IMG/VR virus record: IMGVR_UViG_3300046532_002190
Span: 1 to 40,369 of that record
DNA length: 40,369 nucleotides
From: a virus
Direction: 5' to 3' (one strand)
How positions within the stretch are numbered: position 1 is the stretch's first letter; each line of letters starts with the position of its first letter. Both the position numbers and the translations under genes were made by a program. Below, piece by piece: positions 33,302 to 39,480 of the stretch. Under the pieces are notes generated by a model. It did not search any database, had not been told where the DNA came from, and saw only the letters and a list, made by a program, of their open reading frames with translations.

Positions 33302-33560
33302 ATTCTTGGATTACAGCATTCTGGATGTCAGTATGTATCAAATCCCCTAATCGAAATATTCTCATTGTCTTCTGGTTTGGTTTATCTGTGGGTGTGAGTC
33401 TCAGTATGGTCTCATAGTAGATCTTCCTTGCACACATACCTGTAGATGATGCTCTATATCTCTTAATATCATCGACTTTGTCTTTGTCTAGTTCTTTCCT
33501 TCTAGTCTCAGACTTCTTAGCCAGGTAGTTGCTATATAAATTTTCAATATCAAACTTCAT
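33288..33560 (-). CDS. Cas4/RecB-like nuclease, N-terminal half
   Basis: 90 residues with a GGGAG ribosome site. RASSTGMCARKIYYE (37-51) has the Cys43 that opens the iron-sulphur cluster of Cas4-type enzymes, and LGDLIHTDIQNAV (71-83) carries the His of the first PD-(D/E)XK motif. The frame ends at NAVIQEFENE with TAG, where the family normally goes on into a strand matching the start of the ORF at 32951. Without the other half it lacks the catalytic Asp and Lys. Confidence 0.78.
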   Translation of the reverse strand: MKFDIENLYSNYLAKKSETRRKELDKDKVDDIKRYRASSTGMCARKIYYETILRLTPTDKPNQKTMRIFRLGDLIHTDIQNAVIQEFENE

Positions 33561-33780
33561 TTAATCTCCCAAGATTTGTATTTTAAATTAAGCATAATAT
33601 TTGATTTAAACAATGAAATAATTTATATTTATAAAATAAATCAATTGAGACTATGTTGAGACATCAATTTATATGCTTCTATTTATAACGAAAATTTTTA
33701 AAAAAATTACAGAAAAAAAGTAGAGAACTAATATTAGCAGTAAAAGTTCTCTACAATTTTCTATTTTCTACTTACTTTAC
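33561..33780. promoter_or_regulatory. Intergenic region with repeat operator-like sites and promoter candidates
   Basis: About 220 bases without a gene. TTGAGAC occurs twice (33645-33651 and 33656-33662), 11 bp apart, one helical turn, flanked by the inverted ATTGA/TCAAT. Very AT-rich DNA towards 33560 could hold a minus-strand promoter for the nuclease half. A terminator lies at the other end (33713-33754). Confidence 0.45.
33713..33754 (-). terminator. Rho-independent terminator on the minus strand
   Basis: Read on the minus strand: GTAGAGAACT, a 15-base loop, AGTTCTCTAC (perfect 10-bp stem, 33754-33745 with 33729-33720), then seven T residues (33719-33713). It lies after the zinc-ribbon protein gene (33781-34323) and would end the first early transcript. 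Confidence 0.85.
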
Positions 33781-34323
33781 TTAGTAACTAAGGAGTAGAT
33801 CAGATCGTGACACTTCCTTATTACAAGTCCACTTGGTATCACAATTATTACAATACCATTCTTCAGAATCAACCCAATCATCTGTATTTTCAATATCTAC
33901 ATCTGTACATACAGGACATTGGTCATTCTCCCAATCTCTACCATCTGCACCTATAGCATTTTTCCATAGATTCTCTGCTATAGCCTTAGCCTTATCTCTC
34001 TGTTTCGTCATAAAGTCTAGCTTCTTATTAGCAGATTCCAAGTCTTGCTCTATTTTTTCATATAAAGAAACACGAGAAACAGAAGTTTCAGTTACTTGTT
34101 TAATGTATATACCTATTTCTCTAGCATCTTCTAACCTAAGACCTCCACCATAAGTACATTTCTTTCCTTCTACTGGTTTTCTTGCTTTATATGATAGTCT
34201 CCATCTACTACCATATTCTTTCATTCTTTTATTTAAGTCCTTAATCTTATCTCTATTCTTGTCTGTATTAGGCACTCTTAATAGACAATTGAAATTAGGT
34301 GACTCTTCTTTATTGTTCGACAT
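33781..34323 (-). CDS. Coiled-coil protein with C-terminal zinc ribbon
   Basis: 180 residues. The N-terminal half is basic with a patch GKKCTYGGGLRLEDAREIGIYIK. A coiled coil spans about 85-118 (YEKIEQDLESANKKLDFMTK), and the C-terminus is a zinc ribbon with C136-P-V-C139 and C158-N-N-C161. A role in nucleic acid binding is likely. No specific family recognised. It ends just before a strong terminator. Confidence 0.65.
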   Translation of the reverse strand: MSNNKEESPNFNCLLRVPNTDKNRDKIKDLNKRMKEYGSRWRLSYKARKPVEGKKCTYGGGLRLEDAREIGIYIKQVTETSVSRVSLYEKIEQDLESANKKLDFMTKQRDKAKAIAENLWKNAIGADGRDWENDQCPVCTDVDIENTDDWVDSEEWYCNNCDTKWTCNKEVSRSDLLLSY

Positions 34324-34645
34324 AGTATTGCTTACCCCCTATATTGATAATTAACATTGTAGTAAGGTTTATCATTCTGTAATTACCTTTATTCATATCG
34401 AAAACTGTTAGATATGAATTATAATTATTAGATCGTGATTTACCTGTGCCTTTTATTCCTTTCTTAACTCCTACTCTGCAATTCATATTCCTCACAGAGC
34501 CATCTTTCTTTATAAAAACACAACTAAATATCTTATTCTTCTTACTATAGATCAGATTACTTAGTTTTGTACTATGAACTTTTTCTGCCTTAGGTAGCTC
34601 TCCACCTAATAACCTTACTACTTCTATTAGTTCCTTATTCTTCAT
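34310..34645 (-). CDS. Conserved small phage protein (KKDGSxRxMN motif)
   Basis: I start at ATG 34645, with GGGAGGAG upstream and an ATGA overlap with the previous stop; an ATG at 34660 is less suited. 111 residues. The core CVFIKKDGSVRNMNCRVGVKK then YLTVFDMNKGNYRMINLTTM is a beta-barrel-like pattern seen in many phage and bacterial small proteins (VxFxKKDGSxRxMxxRxGV). It is likely a small SH3-like fold. The function is unknown. Confidence 0.7.
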   Translation of the reverse strand: MKNKELIEVVRLLGGELPKAEKVHSTKLSNLIYSKKNKIFSCVFIKKDGSVRNMNCRVGVKKGIKGTGKSRSNNYNSYLTVFDMNKGNYRMINLTTMLIINIGGKQYYVEQ

Positions 34646-34827
34646 TTTTTCTCCTCCCATTTTCTCCTAGGTATTAATTCTCTTTTAGCAAGAACTCTAT
34701 CTAACTCTTGAATTATATAACATGCTTCTTCTTTGAATTGGTGTAAGTCTAAGTCTATGTCTTTAGACATTTCTCTGATCTTACCTAATGCTATGTGTGA
34801 ATATACATATTTGATTTTATCAACCAT
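34642..34827 (-). CDS. Small helical protein
   Basis: 61 residues, mainly helical (ALGKIREMSKDIDLDLHQFKEEACYIIQELDRVLAKRE) with a basic end that also carries the next gene's ribosome site. It overlaps the next gene by four bases (ATGA). No family recognised. Confidence 0.6.
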   Translation of the reverse strand: MVDKIKYVYSHIALGKIREMSKDIDLDLHQFKEEACYIIQELDRVLAKRELIPRRKWEEKK

Positions 34828-35089
34828 TATTTATCCTTATCATACAGAAGGGTACAGTCCACTCACCATTGCCCAAGTCTACTACTGCCTTAGTTCTATT
34901 TATTTTAATTATAGTTCCATCTTCTGTTATACCATTACTATCTACAAAAACATTATCTCCTACTTTTAGTTTAAATTTCATTTGAAATCCAACCTGTTGC
35001 CTCCTGGCTTTAATATATTTTGCGATAGACTTTAATTCTCTATCATCTTCTATCTTGAATATTAAGTCCTTTATTTGCTCTAACATCAT
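34820..35089 (-). CDS. Small protein with SH3/KOW-like C-terminal domain
   Basis: 89 residues. An N-terminal helical region (to about 36) is followed by KLKVGDNVFVDSNG, then GTIIKINRTKAVVDL and WTVPFCMI, a short barrel of the type 'F.VGD.V.F...G....G.V..I.....V....W.VP...' frequent in phage and plasmid genomes. ACTATGATG follows AGGAGAC, so either ATG may start it. It probably binds nucleic acid. Confidence 0.65.
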   Translation of the reverse strand: MMLEQIKDLIFKIEDDRELKSIAKYIKARRQQVGFQMKFKLKVGDNVFVDSNGITEDGTIIKINRTKAVVDLGNGEWTVPFCMIRINNG

Positions 35090-35127
35090 AGTGTCTCCTT
35101 GTTTATTTTAAAAATCTTTCATTACAG

Positions 35128-35183
35128 AGAATAGCTTGGAGTTGAACCAAGATAGAATAAATTCTATGCTACCTGCCTATTCT
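35128..35183 (-). ncRNA. tRNA-like three-way junction lacking a D-arm
   Basis: On the minus strand: AGAATAG (7 nt) pairs with CTATTCT at the end; between them are a hairpin ATAGAA-TTTA-TTCTAT and a perfect T-arm-like hairpin CTTGG-TTCAACT-CCAAG, whose loop matches TTCRANN of tRNA. There is no room for a D-arm (56 nt in total), and the middle hairpin has a 4-base loop, so it is not a normal tRNA. It could be a degenerate tRNA or a structured RNA mimicking one. Confidence 0.4.
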
Positions 35184-35201
35184 TTTCCCAATAGGTAATA
35201 A

Positions 35202-35285
35202 CTATTTACCATTAATTAGTGCTACAAATAATACAATAACACTAATAGCTAGTGTAATTACCTGGAAGGTTGAGTACTCATACAC
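35202..35285 (-). CDS. 27-residue membrane peptide
   Basis: GTG at 35285 overlaps the end of the previous gene. The peptide has a polar start (YEYSTFQ) and a hydrophobic helix of about 16 residues (VITLAISVIVLFVALI), ending NGK. A tiny single-helix protein just before a structured RNA. No strong ribosome site, so the call is moderate. Confidence 0.4.
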   Translation of the reverse strand: MYEYSTFQVITLAISVIVLFVALINGK

Positions 35286-35544
35286 CTACACTTTTCTGCT
35301 TGATACAATATAAGGTAATATCTTTTATATATGTATCTCCCATATCCCAACTACCAAAGGTTGCAGCTGATTTAGCAGCAACAAACCATCTGGCATAAGG
35401 ATTAGTAGTCTCATTACCAGGGGATTGATACTTCTTTAAGACTCTATACTCTATCTCTCCAAACATAGGGTTGTTACCCTTCCATACCTCATATGGATTG
35501 TCTAGTTTTCGTGTTTTACCACAGAGGTTTTTTTCTTTAGGCAT
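35278..35544 (-). CDS. Conserved small phage protein (NPYEVW/NPYARWF)
   Basis: 88 residues with the pattern CGKTRKLDNPYEVWKG ... YRVLKKYQ ... NPYARWFVAAKS ... MGDTYIKDI, which I recognise as a widespread small protein in environmental phage genomes, without known function. AAGGAG precedes the ATG. Position in a string of early genes suggests host takeover or DNA metabolism. Confidence 0.7.
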   Translation of the reverse strand: MPKEKNLCGKTRKLDNPYEVWKGNNPMFGEIEYRVLKKYQSPGNETTNPYARWFVAAKSAATFGSWDMGDTYIKDITLYCIKQKSVGV

Positions 35545-35561
35545 TTAAGACTCCTTTCTTT

Positions 35562-35795
35562 TTATATTACAGGGAATTGATACTTTCTATTTGATGAGAA
35601 CAGAGATCCAGCGTTATTACCCTCATCATCCATAGAAGGATATAACCAAGACCCATCATCAAGTCCTATGCATACAGGTCTGTCAGTCCAACCTATATCA
35701 TTCGCTTCTTCCTCTGACATATACTCTACTTTTATTATCTTCCTACCTTCTAGAGCCTTGGCTCTTTTATTCCATCTATCTTCTACTTCACTCAT
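35562..35795 (-). CDS. Conserved small phage protein (DDGSWLYPSMDDEGNNAG)
   Basis: 77 residues: an N-terminal helix, ALEGRKIIKVEYMSEEEAND, WTDRPVCIGLDDGSWLYPS and DDEGNNAG. This pattern is common in small phage proteins of the form LxGR.I..V.Y.t..Ea...GW..RP..i.LDDG....PS.DDEGN. It starts in the stop of the gene upstream (ATGA). No known function. Confidence 0.7.
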   Translation of the reverse strand: MSEVEDRWNKRAKALEGRKIIKVEYMSEEEANDIGWTDRPVCIGLDDGSWLYPSMDDEGNNAGSLFSSNRKYQFPVI

Positions 35796-36001
35796 TTACT
35801 CTCCTTTTCTATTGATTTTAATATATCTTCTAGTTCTTCTCCTTCATATATTCTATAATATATAGAGTCAAAATCATCTTCTGCTGTAGGATAATCACTC
35901 CAATCAAACAGCTTGTATAGTTCATATGCTATATTTTTAAGTTTGCCCTCATCTGCATATTCGCAGTTTTCTGCTTCGTGCCATAAGTCTATTTCATTCA
36001 T
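35792..36001 (-). CDS. Small acidic protein
   Basis: 69 residues, with about one quarter Asp/Glu and several Tyr/Trp (DLWHEAENCEYADEGKL; LFDWSDYPTAEDDFD). It overlaps both neighbours by four bases. An acidic DNA-mimic or inhibitor role is possible but unsupported. Confidence 0.55.
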   Translation of the reverse strand: MNEIDLWHEAENCEYADEGKLKNIAYELYKLFDWSDYPTAEDDFDSIYYRIYEGEELEDILKSIEKESK

Positions 36002-36603
36002 TTAACTACCTCTACTATCTGTGTTGTTTTATTACCTATTGTATAACACATCATACAATCTTTGCACTTCTGGTGACAATTTACCTGTTCACTTTTCTCT
36101 GTGACATTATTAAATACCTTATCAAACTGATCTGGCACTTTGTCCATTACAGAATTAATCTTTGGATTAGAGTATATCAAGATCAGATTACTTGGCTTTC
36201 CTAATAATTTCAAGCCACTATAGACTAAATTCTTTCTCTTAGTCCATAGTGAAAATGTTGTATTTGGGAAGTTTCTACATATTCTTAGTATATTTATCAT
36301 ATGTACTCTGTTTATAAGCTCTCCATGACTATGGAATCTGGCAGCCTTGGATAATATACCAAATCCTCTATATAGAATATCATCTTGGCTAAGGGTATCT
36401 TCTGATAACATCTTACTATTTAACTCAAACTTAGGTACACAATTCTTTCTGAATGTCCCAAGCATAGAGTGACTATAACACATTTTACATATAGTCTCTG
36501 TTGATTTCATCTTATTACAGAAATCATTACTTAAAGTATTAGTATTTAGGCTTGGTATAGACTCTAACTTTCCAGAGCCTACACTCCATCTGCTATTGCT
36601 CAT
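35998..36603 (-). CDS. GP88-like cysteine-rich protein
   Basis: 201 residues with GSGKLESIPSLNT at the start, a Cys set C29, C39, C42 and C55, a mid region RFHSHGELINRVHMINIL, the phrase FSLWTKRKNLVYSG and NLILIYSN, and a C-terminal cluster C176-x3-C180-x2-C183-x2-C186. This is the pattern of the 'gene product 88' family described in mycobacteriophages and other phages. Metal or iron-sulphur binding is likely. The reaction is unknown to me. Confidence 0.75.
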   Translation of the reverse strand: MSNSRWSVGSGKLESIPSLNTNTLSNDFCNKMKSTETICKMCYSHSMLGTFRKNCVPKFELNSKMLSEDTLSQDDILYRGFGILSKAARFHSHGELINRVHMINILRICRNFPNTTFSLWTKRKNLVYSGLKLLGKPSNLILIYSNPKINSVMDKVPDQFDKVFNNVTEKSEQVNCHQKCKDCMMCYTIGNKTTQIVEVVK

Positions 36604-36619
36604 CTATTCTCCTTTTATT

Positions 36620-36961
36620 TTAATTGAAATATGTCTGTATATCAGCCTCTTTAAACAGAAGGTCAAATGAAAAATGTTCAACATCATCACCAGAGTCAAA
36701 TGCCTCTATGAAATCCACTACTTCATCTATTTCGTGAGGTATAACATATAGTTCTATAATTTTCTTATCTACATCATTGATCAGAGTAATAAGTTTTGGC
36801 TGTACATTTATCCTGTAATCATCAGTATACCATTTTTCTCTATCTAGTTTATCACTAATAGCAAGTGCAATAGGGCAGCTAAAACTACAACCCTCTACTC
36901 CAGAGTATATATTATCTTCAGTAACTTCTATTGGAATCCTTCTGTATTCTTTATTTTTCAT
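36620..36961 (-). CDS. Conserved small phage protein (SCPIALAI motif)
   Basis: I use ATG 36961 after GGAAAGGGG; an ATG at 36979 overlaps the previous gene. 113 residues. IPIEVTEDNIYSGVEGCSFSCPIALAI and FIEAFDSGDDVEHFSFDL are typical of a common small phage family that begins with a beta strand, a 'CPIALAL' helix and ends with 'F...FD.G..V.PF.F.L'. Function unknown. Confidence 0.65.
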   Translation of the reverse strand: MKNKEYRRIPIEVTEDNIYSGVEGCSFSCPIALAISDKLDREKWYTDDYRINVQPKLITLINDVDKKIIELYVIPHEIDEVVDFIEAFDSGDDVEHFSFDLLFKEADIQTYFN

Positions 36962-37388
36962 CGAAAAACCCCTTTCCACCAGAGTCTAGGAAATCATCCT
37001 GTTTTACTTCCCCATTCTGTACTTGATATGAACCTGAGAAATTCATACCTGGCTCATTATAGTTTAATAGAAAACTTAACTTCTTAAATAACTTAGACAC
37101 TCTATTTATAAATGTAATAGGTGGAGACCAAGCAGAATCGAAGTCATAACAGGCTAATCCATCATCTTCTTCATAATGTAGGTTTGCCTGTATATCCCAC
37201 TTAGTACCCCAAGCGTCACAAGCAGAGTCTGAATTCCATTTACCTTTTATAGGTAAAAAGTTCTTCATAGATAAGTCGCTCTTCATATCTATATCATTCT
37301 CATTATACTCTTTGCCTTTATCTATAAACTTAGATAATTCCTTTGTGTCTCCTTTTACATAGAGACTATTATAGCACCAATTTGGCAT
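36951..37388 (-). CDS. YubB-like ferredoxin-fold protein
   Basis: 145 residues starting MPNWCYNSLYVKGDTKELSKFI, the usual opening of YubB/Api92-type proteins (MPNWC.N.L.v.G....l..F), and continuing with WGTKWDI and FDSAWSPP, also family-typical ('W.. .W.t.W', 'T.WSPP'). It is probably a ferredoxin-like fold with unknown role, common on plasmids and phages. It overlaps the next gene by 11 bases. Confidence 0.75.
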   Translation of the reverse strand: MPNWCYNSLYVKGDTKELSKFIDKGKEYNENDIDMKSDLSMKNFLPIKGKWNSDSACDAWGTKWDIQANLHYEEDDGLACYDFDSAWSPPITFINRVSKLFKKLSFLLNYNEPGMNFSGSYQVQNGEVKQDDFLDSGGKGFFDEK

Positions 37389-37419
37389 CTATATATCCTA
37401 CCTTTCTGTTGTTATTTTA

Positions 37420-37848
37420 CTATGAATATTTTATTATTTCCTGTATTCTCTTAACTACTCTAGGATCAGAGCCACCTATGCTCCAGGAGTGTTCACCCTC
37501 TGTTAATATTTCACCTTCATCTTCTCCACAATAGTTTATACCTATCTTATAATCATAGATAGCAGCCACTAACCCATCTGAGAATTCTATCTGCCACTCA
37601 TAGTCTGATTTTATATCATCGAAACATAAACTTGGCTTACCAAACTTCTGTATTATTGAGTTATAATCTGCTATGAGGTCACCTTTTTTATGGGTATTAT
37701 TAATATCTATGAATCTGTCATTATGAGTTATAAAGCACATTGTGCTGATAGTCTCTGTTATAACAGACTTGAAAGGTTCTGATATATTAGGGTCTCTACT
37801 TATATCTCCTAATATACTTCTAATACTATCTTCTTGTTGATTATCCAT
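37420..37848 (-). CDS. Conserved small phage protein (EWQIEFSDGLVAAIYDYK)
   Basis: 142 residues. The C-terminal half contains FGKPSLCFDDIKSDYEWQ, then FSDGLVAAIYDYKIGINYCGEDEG and SWSIGG. The pattern 'FG.P.....K....W...F.DG..atIYdyK.....g.....WhIGG' is widespread in phage genomes without a known function. Start after AAGGAGACAGAG. Confidence 0.65.
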   Translation of the reverse strand: MDNQQEDSIRSILGDISRDPNISEPFKSVITETISTMCFITHNDRFIDINNTHKKGDLIADYNSIIQKFGKPSLCFDDIKSDYEWQIEFSDGLVAAIYDYKIGINYCGEDEGEILTEGEHSWSIGGSDPRVVKRIQEIIKYS

Positions 37849-37884
37849 CTCTGTCTCCTTGTTTTAGTTTTCTATTATAAGTTG

Positions 37885-37939
37885 AGGATAGAGTAGAATC
37901 GAACTACTCTAAATACCATATATCCTTTTACCTGATCCT
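37885..37939 (-). ncRNA. Hairpin with T-arm-like loop in an early intergenic gap
   Basis: On the minus strand TAGAGTAG-TTCGATT-CTACTCTA is a perfect 8-bp hairpin, whose loop matches the tRNA T-loop TTCGATT. It is flanked by AGGA/TCCT and by AGGAT at a distance that copies the layout of the element at 35128-35183. A canonical tRNA cannot be folded: the 5' half is too short and the acceptor is only partly paired. Confidence 0.35.
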
Positions 37940-38024
37940 ATGCACCTTGTATAAATTTTAACAGCTTATACATTATCTGGAATGCCAGAAGCATTAGAGC
38001 ATATTCTATTATTGTTGTATTCAT
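37938..38024 (-). CDS. 28-residue membrane peptide
   Basis: ATG 38024 overlaps the stop of the gene upstream (ATGA), so it may be translated by coupling. MNTTIIEYALMLLAFQIMYKLL is a single amphipathic-to-hydrophobic helix, ending KFIQGA. Like the peptide at 35202-35285 it precedes a T-arm-like structure. Confidence 0.45.
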   Translation of the reverse strand: MNTTIIEYALMLLAFQIMYKLLKFIQGA

Positions 38025-38236
38025 TTCTGTGGTTTATAGACTTCGCTATTTTTCTGTTTACAATCGTGGTCTGGTAGATGTCTACTTGGTACTTCTCTGC
38101 ACATATCGCCATAACCAGGTTTATATGGCTTTACTTTTACTTTATATCCACAAACTTCGCAGATAATAGTATCTTTCTTTTTAATTGTCTGTACTTCTCG
38201 GTATAGGTTGCCAGCTATCTTCTTATATGTTTTCAT
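38021..38236 (-). CDS. Small zinc-finger-like protein
   Basis: 71 residues with CEVCG (26-30), then HLPDHDC at about 53-59: two Cys, one or two His and a Cys spaced as in a small zinc finger (C-x2-C ... H-x3-H-x-C). The rest is Lys-rich. Nucleic acid or ubiquitin-like binding cannot be decided. No known phage homologue by name. Confidence 0.6.
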   Translation of the reverse strand: MKTYKKIAGNLYREVQTIKKKDTIICEVCGYKVKVKPYKPGYGDMCREVPSRHLPDHDCKQKNSEVYKPQK

Positions 38237-38455
38237 CTATCTCCTTATGCTATGGTTATTTATAACTGTTAGTGAGTTTTTACTAATATCTACTATATTA
38301 TAGAATTTTTTTGTGGTGAGTTTTACTCTGATCTTCTTATTACCTATTACATACTTATAATTTCTATTGAACTTATAGCCAGAATGATGTAATACTCTGT
38401 CTATTAATAATCTACATTCGGAACTTGGTACTGCCTGGATCCTAGATGTTACCAT
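38237..38455 (-). CDS. Small basic protein
   Basis: 72 residues, Arg/Lys-rich (SSECRLLIDRVLHHSGYKFNRNYKYVIGNKKIRVKL) with an alpha-beta impression. It ends next to the gene downstream. Not recognised. Confidence 0.55.
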   Translation of the reverse strand: MVTSRIQAVPSSECRLLIDRVLHHSGYKFNRNYKYVIGNKKIRVKLTTKKFYNIVDISKNSLTVINNHSIRR

Positions 38456-38466
38456 ATATTCCCTTT

Positions 38467-38625
38467 CTATTTTGAGTTATCTGTTGCTTTACTTTTCATT
38501 TCGTTATATAATTCTAGTGATAATTGTTTATCATCGTATAATAAATCTAACAGCACTACTGATCCTTCTACTCCAAAATTTCTTATAGATACTTCTAAAT
38601 ATTCTAATTGTTTTGCATCTAACAT
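38467..38625 (-). CDS. 52-residue helical protein
   Basis: ATG 38625 preceded by AGAGGT. Two predicted helices (LDAKQLEYLEVSI; EGSVVLLDLLYDDKQLSLELYNEMKSK). The sequence is acidic with Leu. No family recognised. Confidence 0.55.
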   Translation of the reverse strand: MLDAKQLEYLEVSIRNFGVEGSVVLLDLLYDDKQLSLELYNEMKSKATDNSK

Positions 38626-38650
38626 TTTATACCTCTCTATTTATATTAAA

Positions 38651-38760
38651 AATCTATTCCTGGTAGCCCAGGTGATCAGTGAAATCGTGATTTTTAGACG
38701 ACAAAGTAGGCATAGATTATCGTAATATCTATACCTACTGGGTTACTCTATGATTAGATT
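38651..38760. ncRNA. Structured intergenic region after the first early gene
   Basis: A long stem (38706-38717 with 38727-38738; 12 bp, one wobble on the minus strand) is followed on that strand by TTTGT. A second hairpin is CCTGG-tagc-CCAGG (38659-38672 on the plus strand). AATCTA (38651-38656) pairs with TAGATT (38755-38760) to close the region. An alternative pairing GTAGCCCAG/CTGGGTTAC (38663-38671 with 38738-38746) favours the plus strand. It may terminate the leading early gene or be a riboregulator. Confidence 0.45.
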
Positions 38761-38762
38761 AT

Positions 38763-39263
38763 TTACTTAGGATTTTTATATCGCATAGCAACATTATTTG
38801 AATAAGTTCGTTCTATTCCATCGCCATCGATAGCCGAGAACATAGCTTTTCCATTTAGTCTAGCCAATTTATCCATAGTTCCATTACGAACCATCTTTTC
38901 GCAATATTCTAGATAGCCCTTATCGTTAGCTATCATGTTTTCGGTTCGGTTAGATTTTTTTCGACTTCCTTTGATTACATTTTGAGTAGTCAATATTTCT
39001 AGTAGTTCGTCGAATTCACTAGTACTTAAACAAACTTTGTAACCTTCTAGCGATGTGTTTTCTATTTTGAATACAATTCCTAAAGGAGCTAGACTAGATA
39101 TTCTTATATCCTTTAGATGCAATTTTGCAATATTATTGATAGTGTCAACTTTAGAAAAAATAGTATTATCTACTAATTTAATCTTCTCTAATAATTCAAG
39201 TTCTACTTCATTAATTATAGGCGTTTTTGGTTCTACTACTATATCCTGGTTTTCTGTTTTCAT
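38763..39263 (-). CDS. First gene of the early arm, unknown function
   Basis: 166 residues, with AGGAGAG before the ATG. Lys/Glu/Ile-rich, with helical parts (VELELLEKIKLVDNTIFSKVDTI) and a middle resembling beta strands (PLGIVFKIENTSLEGYKVCL). The C-terminal part is basic (KGSRKKSNRTENMIANDKG). As the gene next to the divergent promoter region it may be the most strongly early-expressed product. I do not recognise it. Confidence 0.55.
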   Translation of the reverse strand: MKTENQDIVVEPKTPIINEVELELLEKIKLVDNTIFSKVDTINNIAKLHLKDIRISSLAPLGIVFKIENTSLEGYKVCLSTSEFDELLEILTTQNVIKGSRKKSNRTENMIANDKGYLEYCEKMVRNGTMDKLARLNGKAMFSAIDGDGIERTYSNNVAMRYKNPK

Positions 39264-39480
39264 CGTAACTCTCCTAATTTAATATTCTCTATTAATTTGG
39301 GTTTCGGCTCTCGTGCCTTTGCCCTACCCTATAACTTACGCTGCTAGGGGGGTAAAAACCAGGCAAGTCACTTGGCAGATAGCTCGACATAGAATGGTTA
39401 AAAAAGAGCGTTATATTTTGGCTATTTTTAGCATTTTGAAAAAAACTTGAATCTATCGTGAAAATGTTTTATATTATTAT
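39264..39480. promoter_or_regulatory. Divergent intergenic region with GC-rich island
   Basis: 217 bases without a gene between the early arm and terS. The middle (about 39300-39390) is clearly richer in G and C than the rest of the genome. It contains GGC-tctcgt-GCC, the pairing CCCTA/TAGGG and the dyad CAAGT-c-ACTTG (39364-39374). It must hold the early minus-strand promoter and may contain the packaging or replication start; nothing in the sequence settles which. Confidence 0.6.
39447..39475 (+). promoter_or_regulatory. Putative promoter giving leaderless terS mRNA
   Basis: TTGAAT (39447-39452), a 17-base spacer and TATATT (39470-39475) resemble -35 and -10 boxes. The terS ATG is at 39481, five bases after the -10 box, so transcription would start at or next to the A of the ATG. 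No ribosome site is present in front of this ATG. Confidence 0.45.

Noticed and set aside
35128-35183. A functional canonical tRNA
   Set aside because: T-arm and acceptor fit, but there is no D-arm and the middle hairpin has a 4-base loop, so I list it only as tRNA-like.
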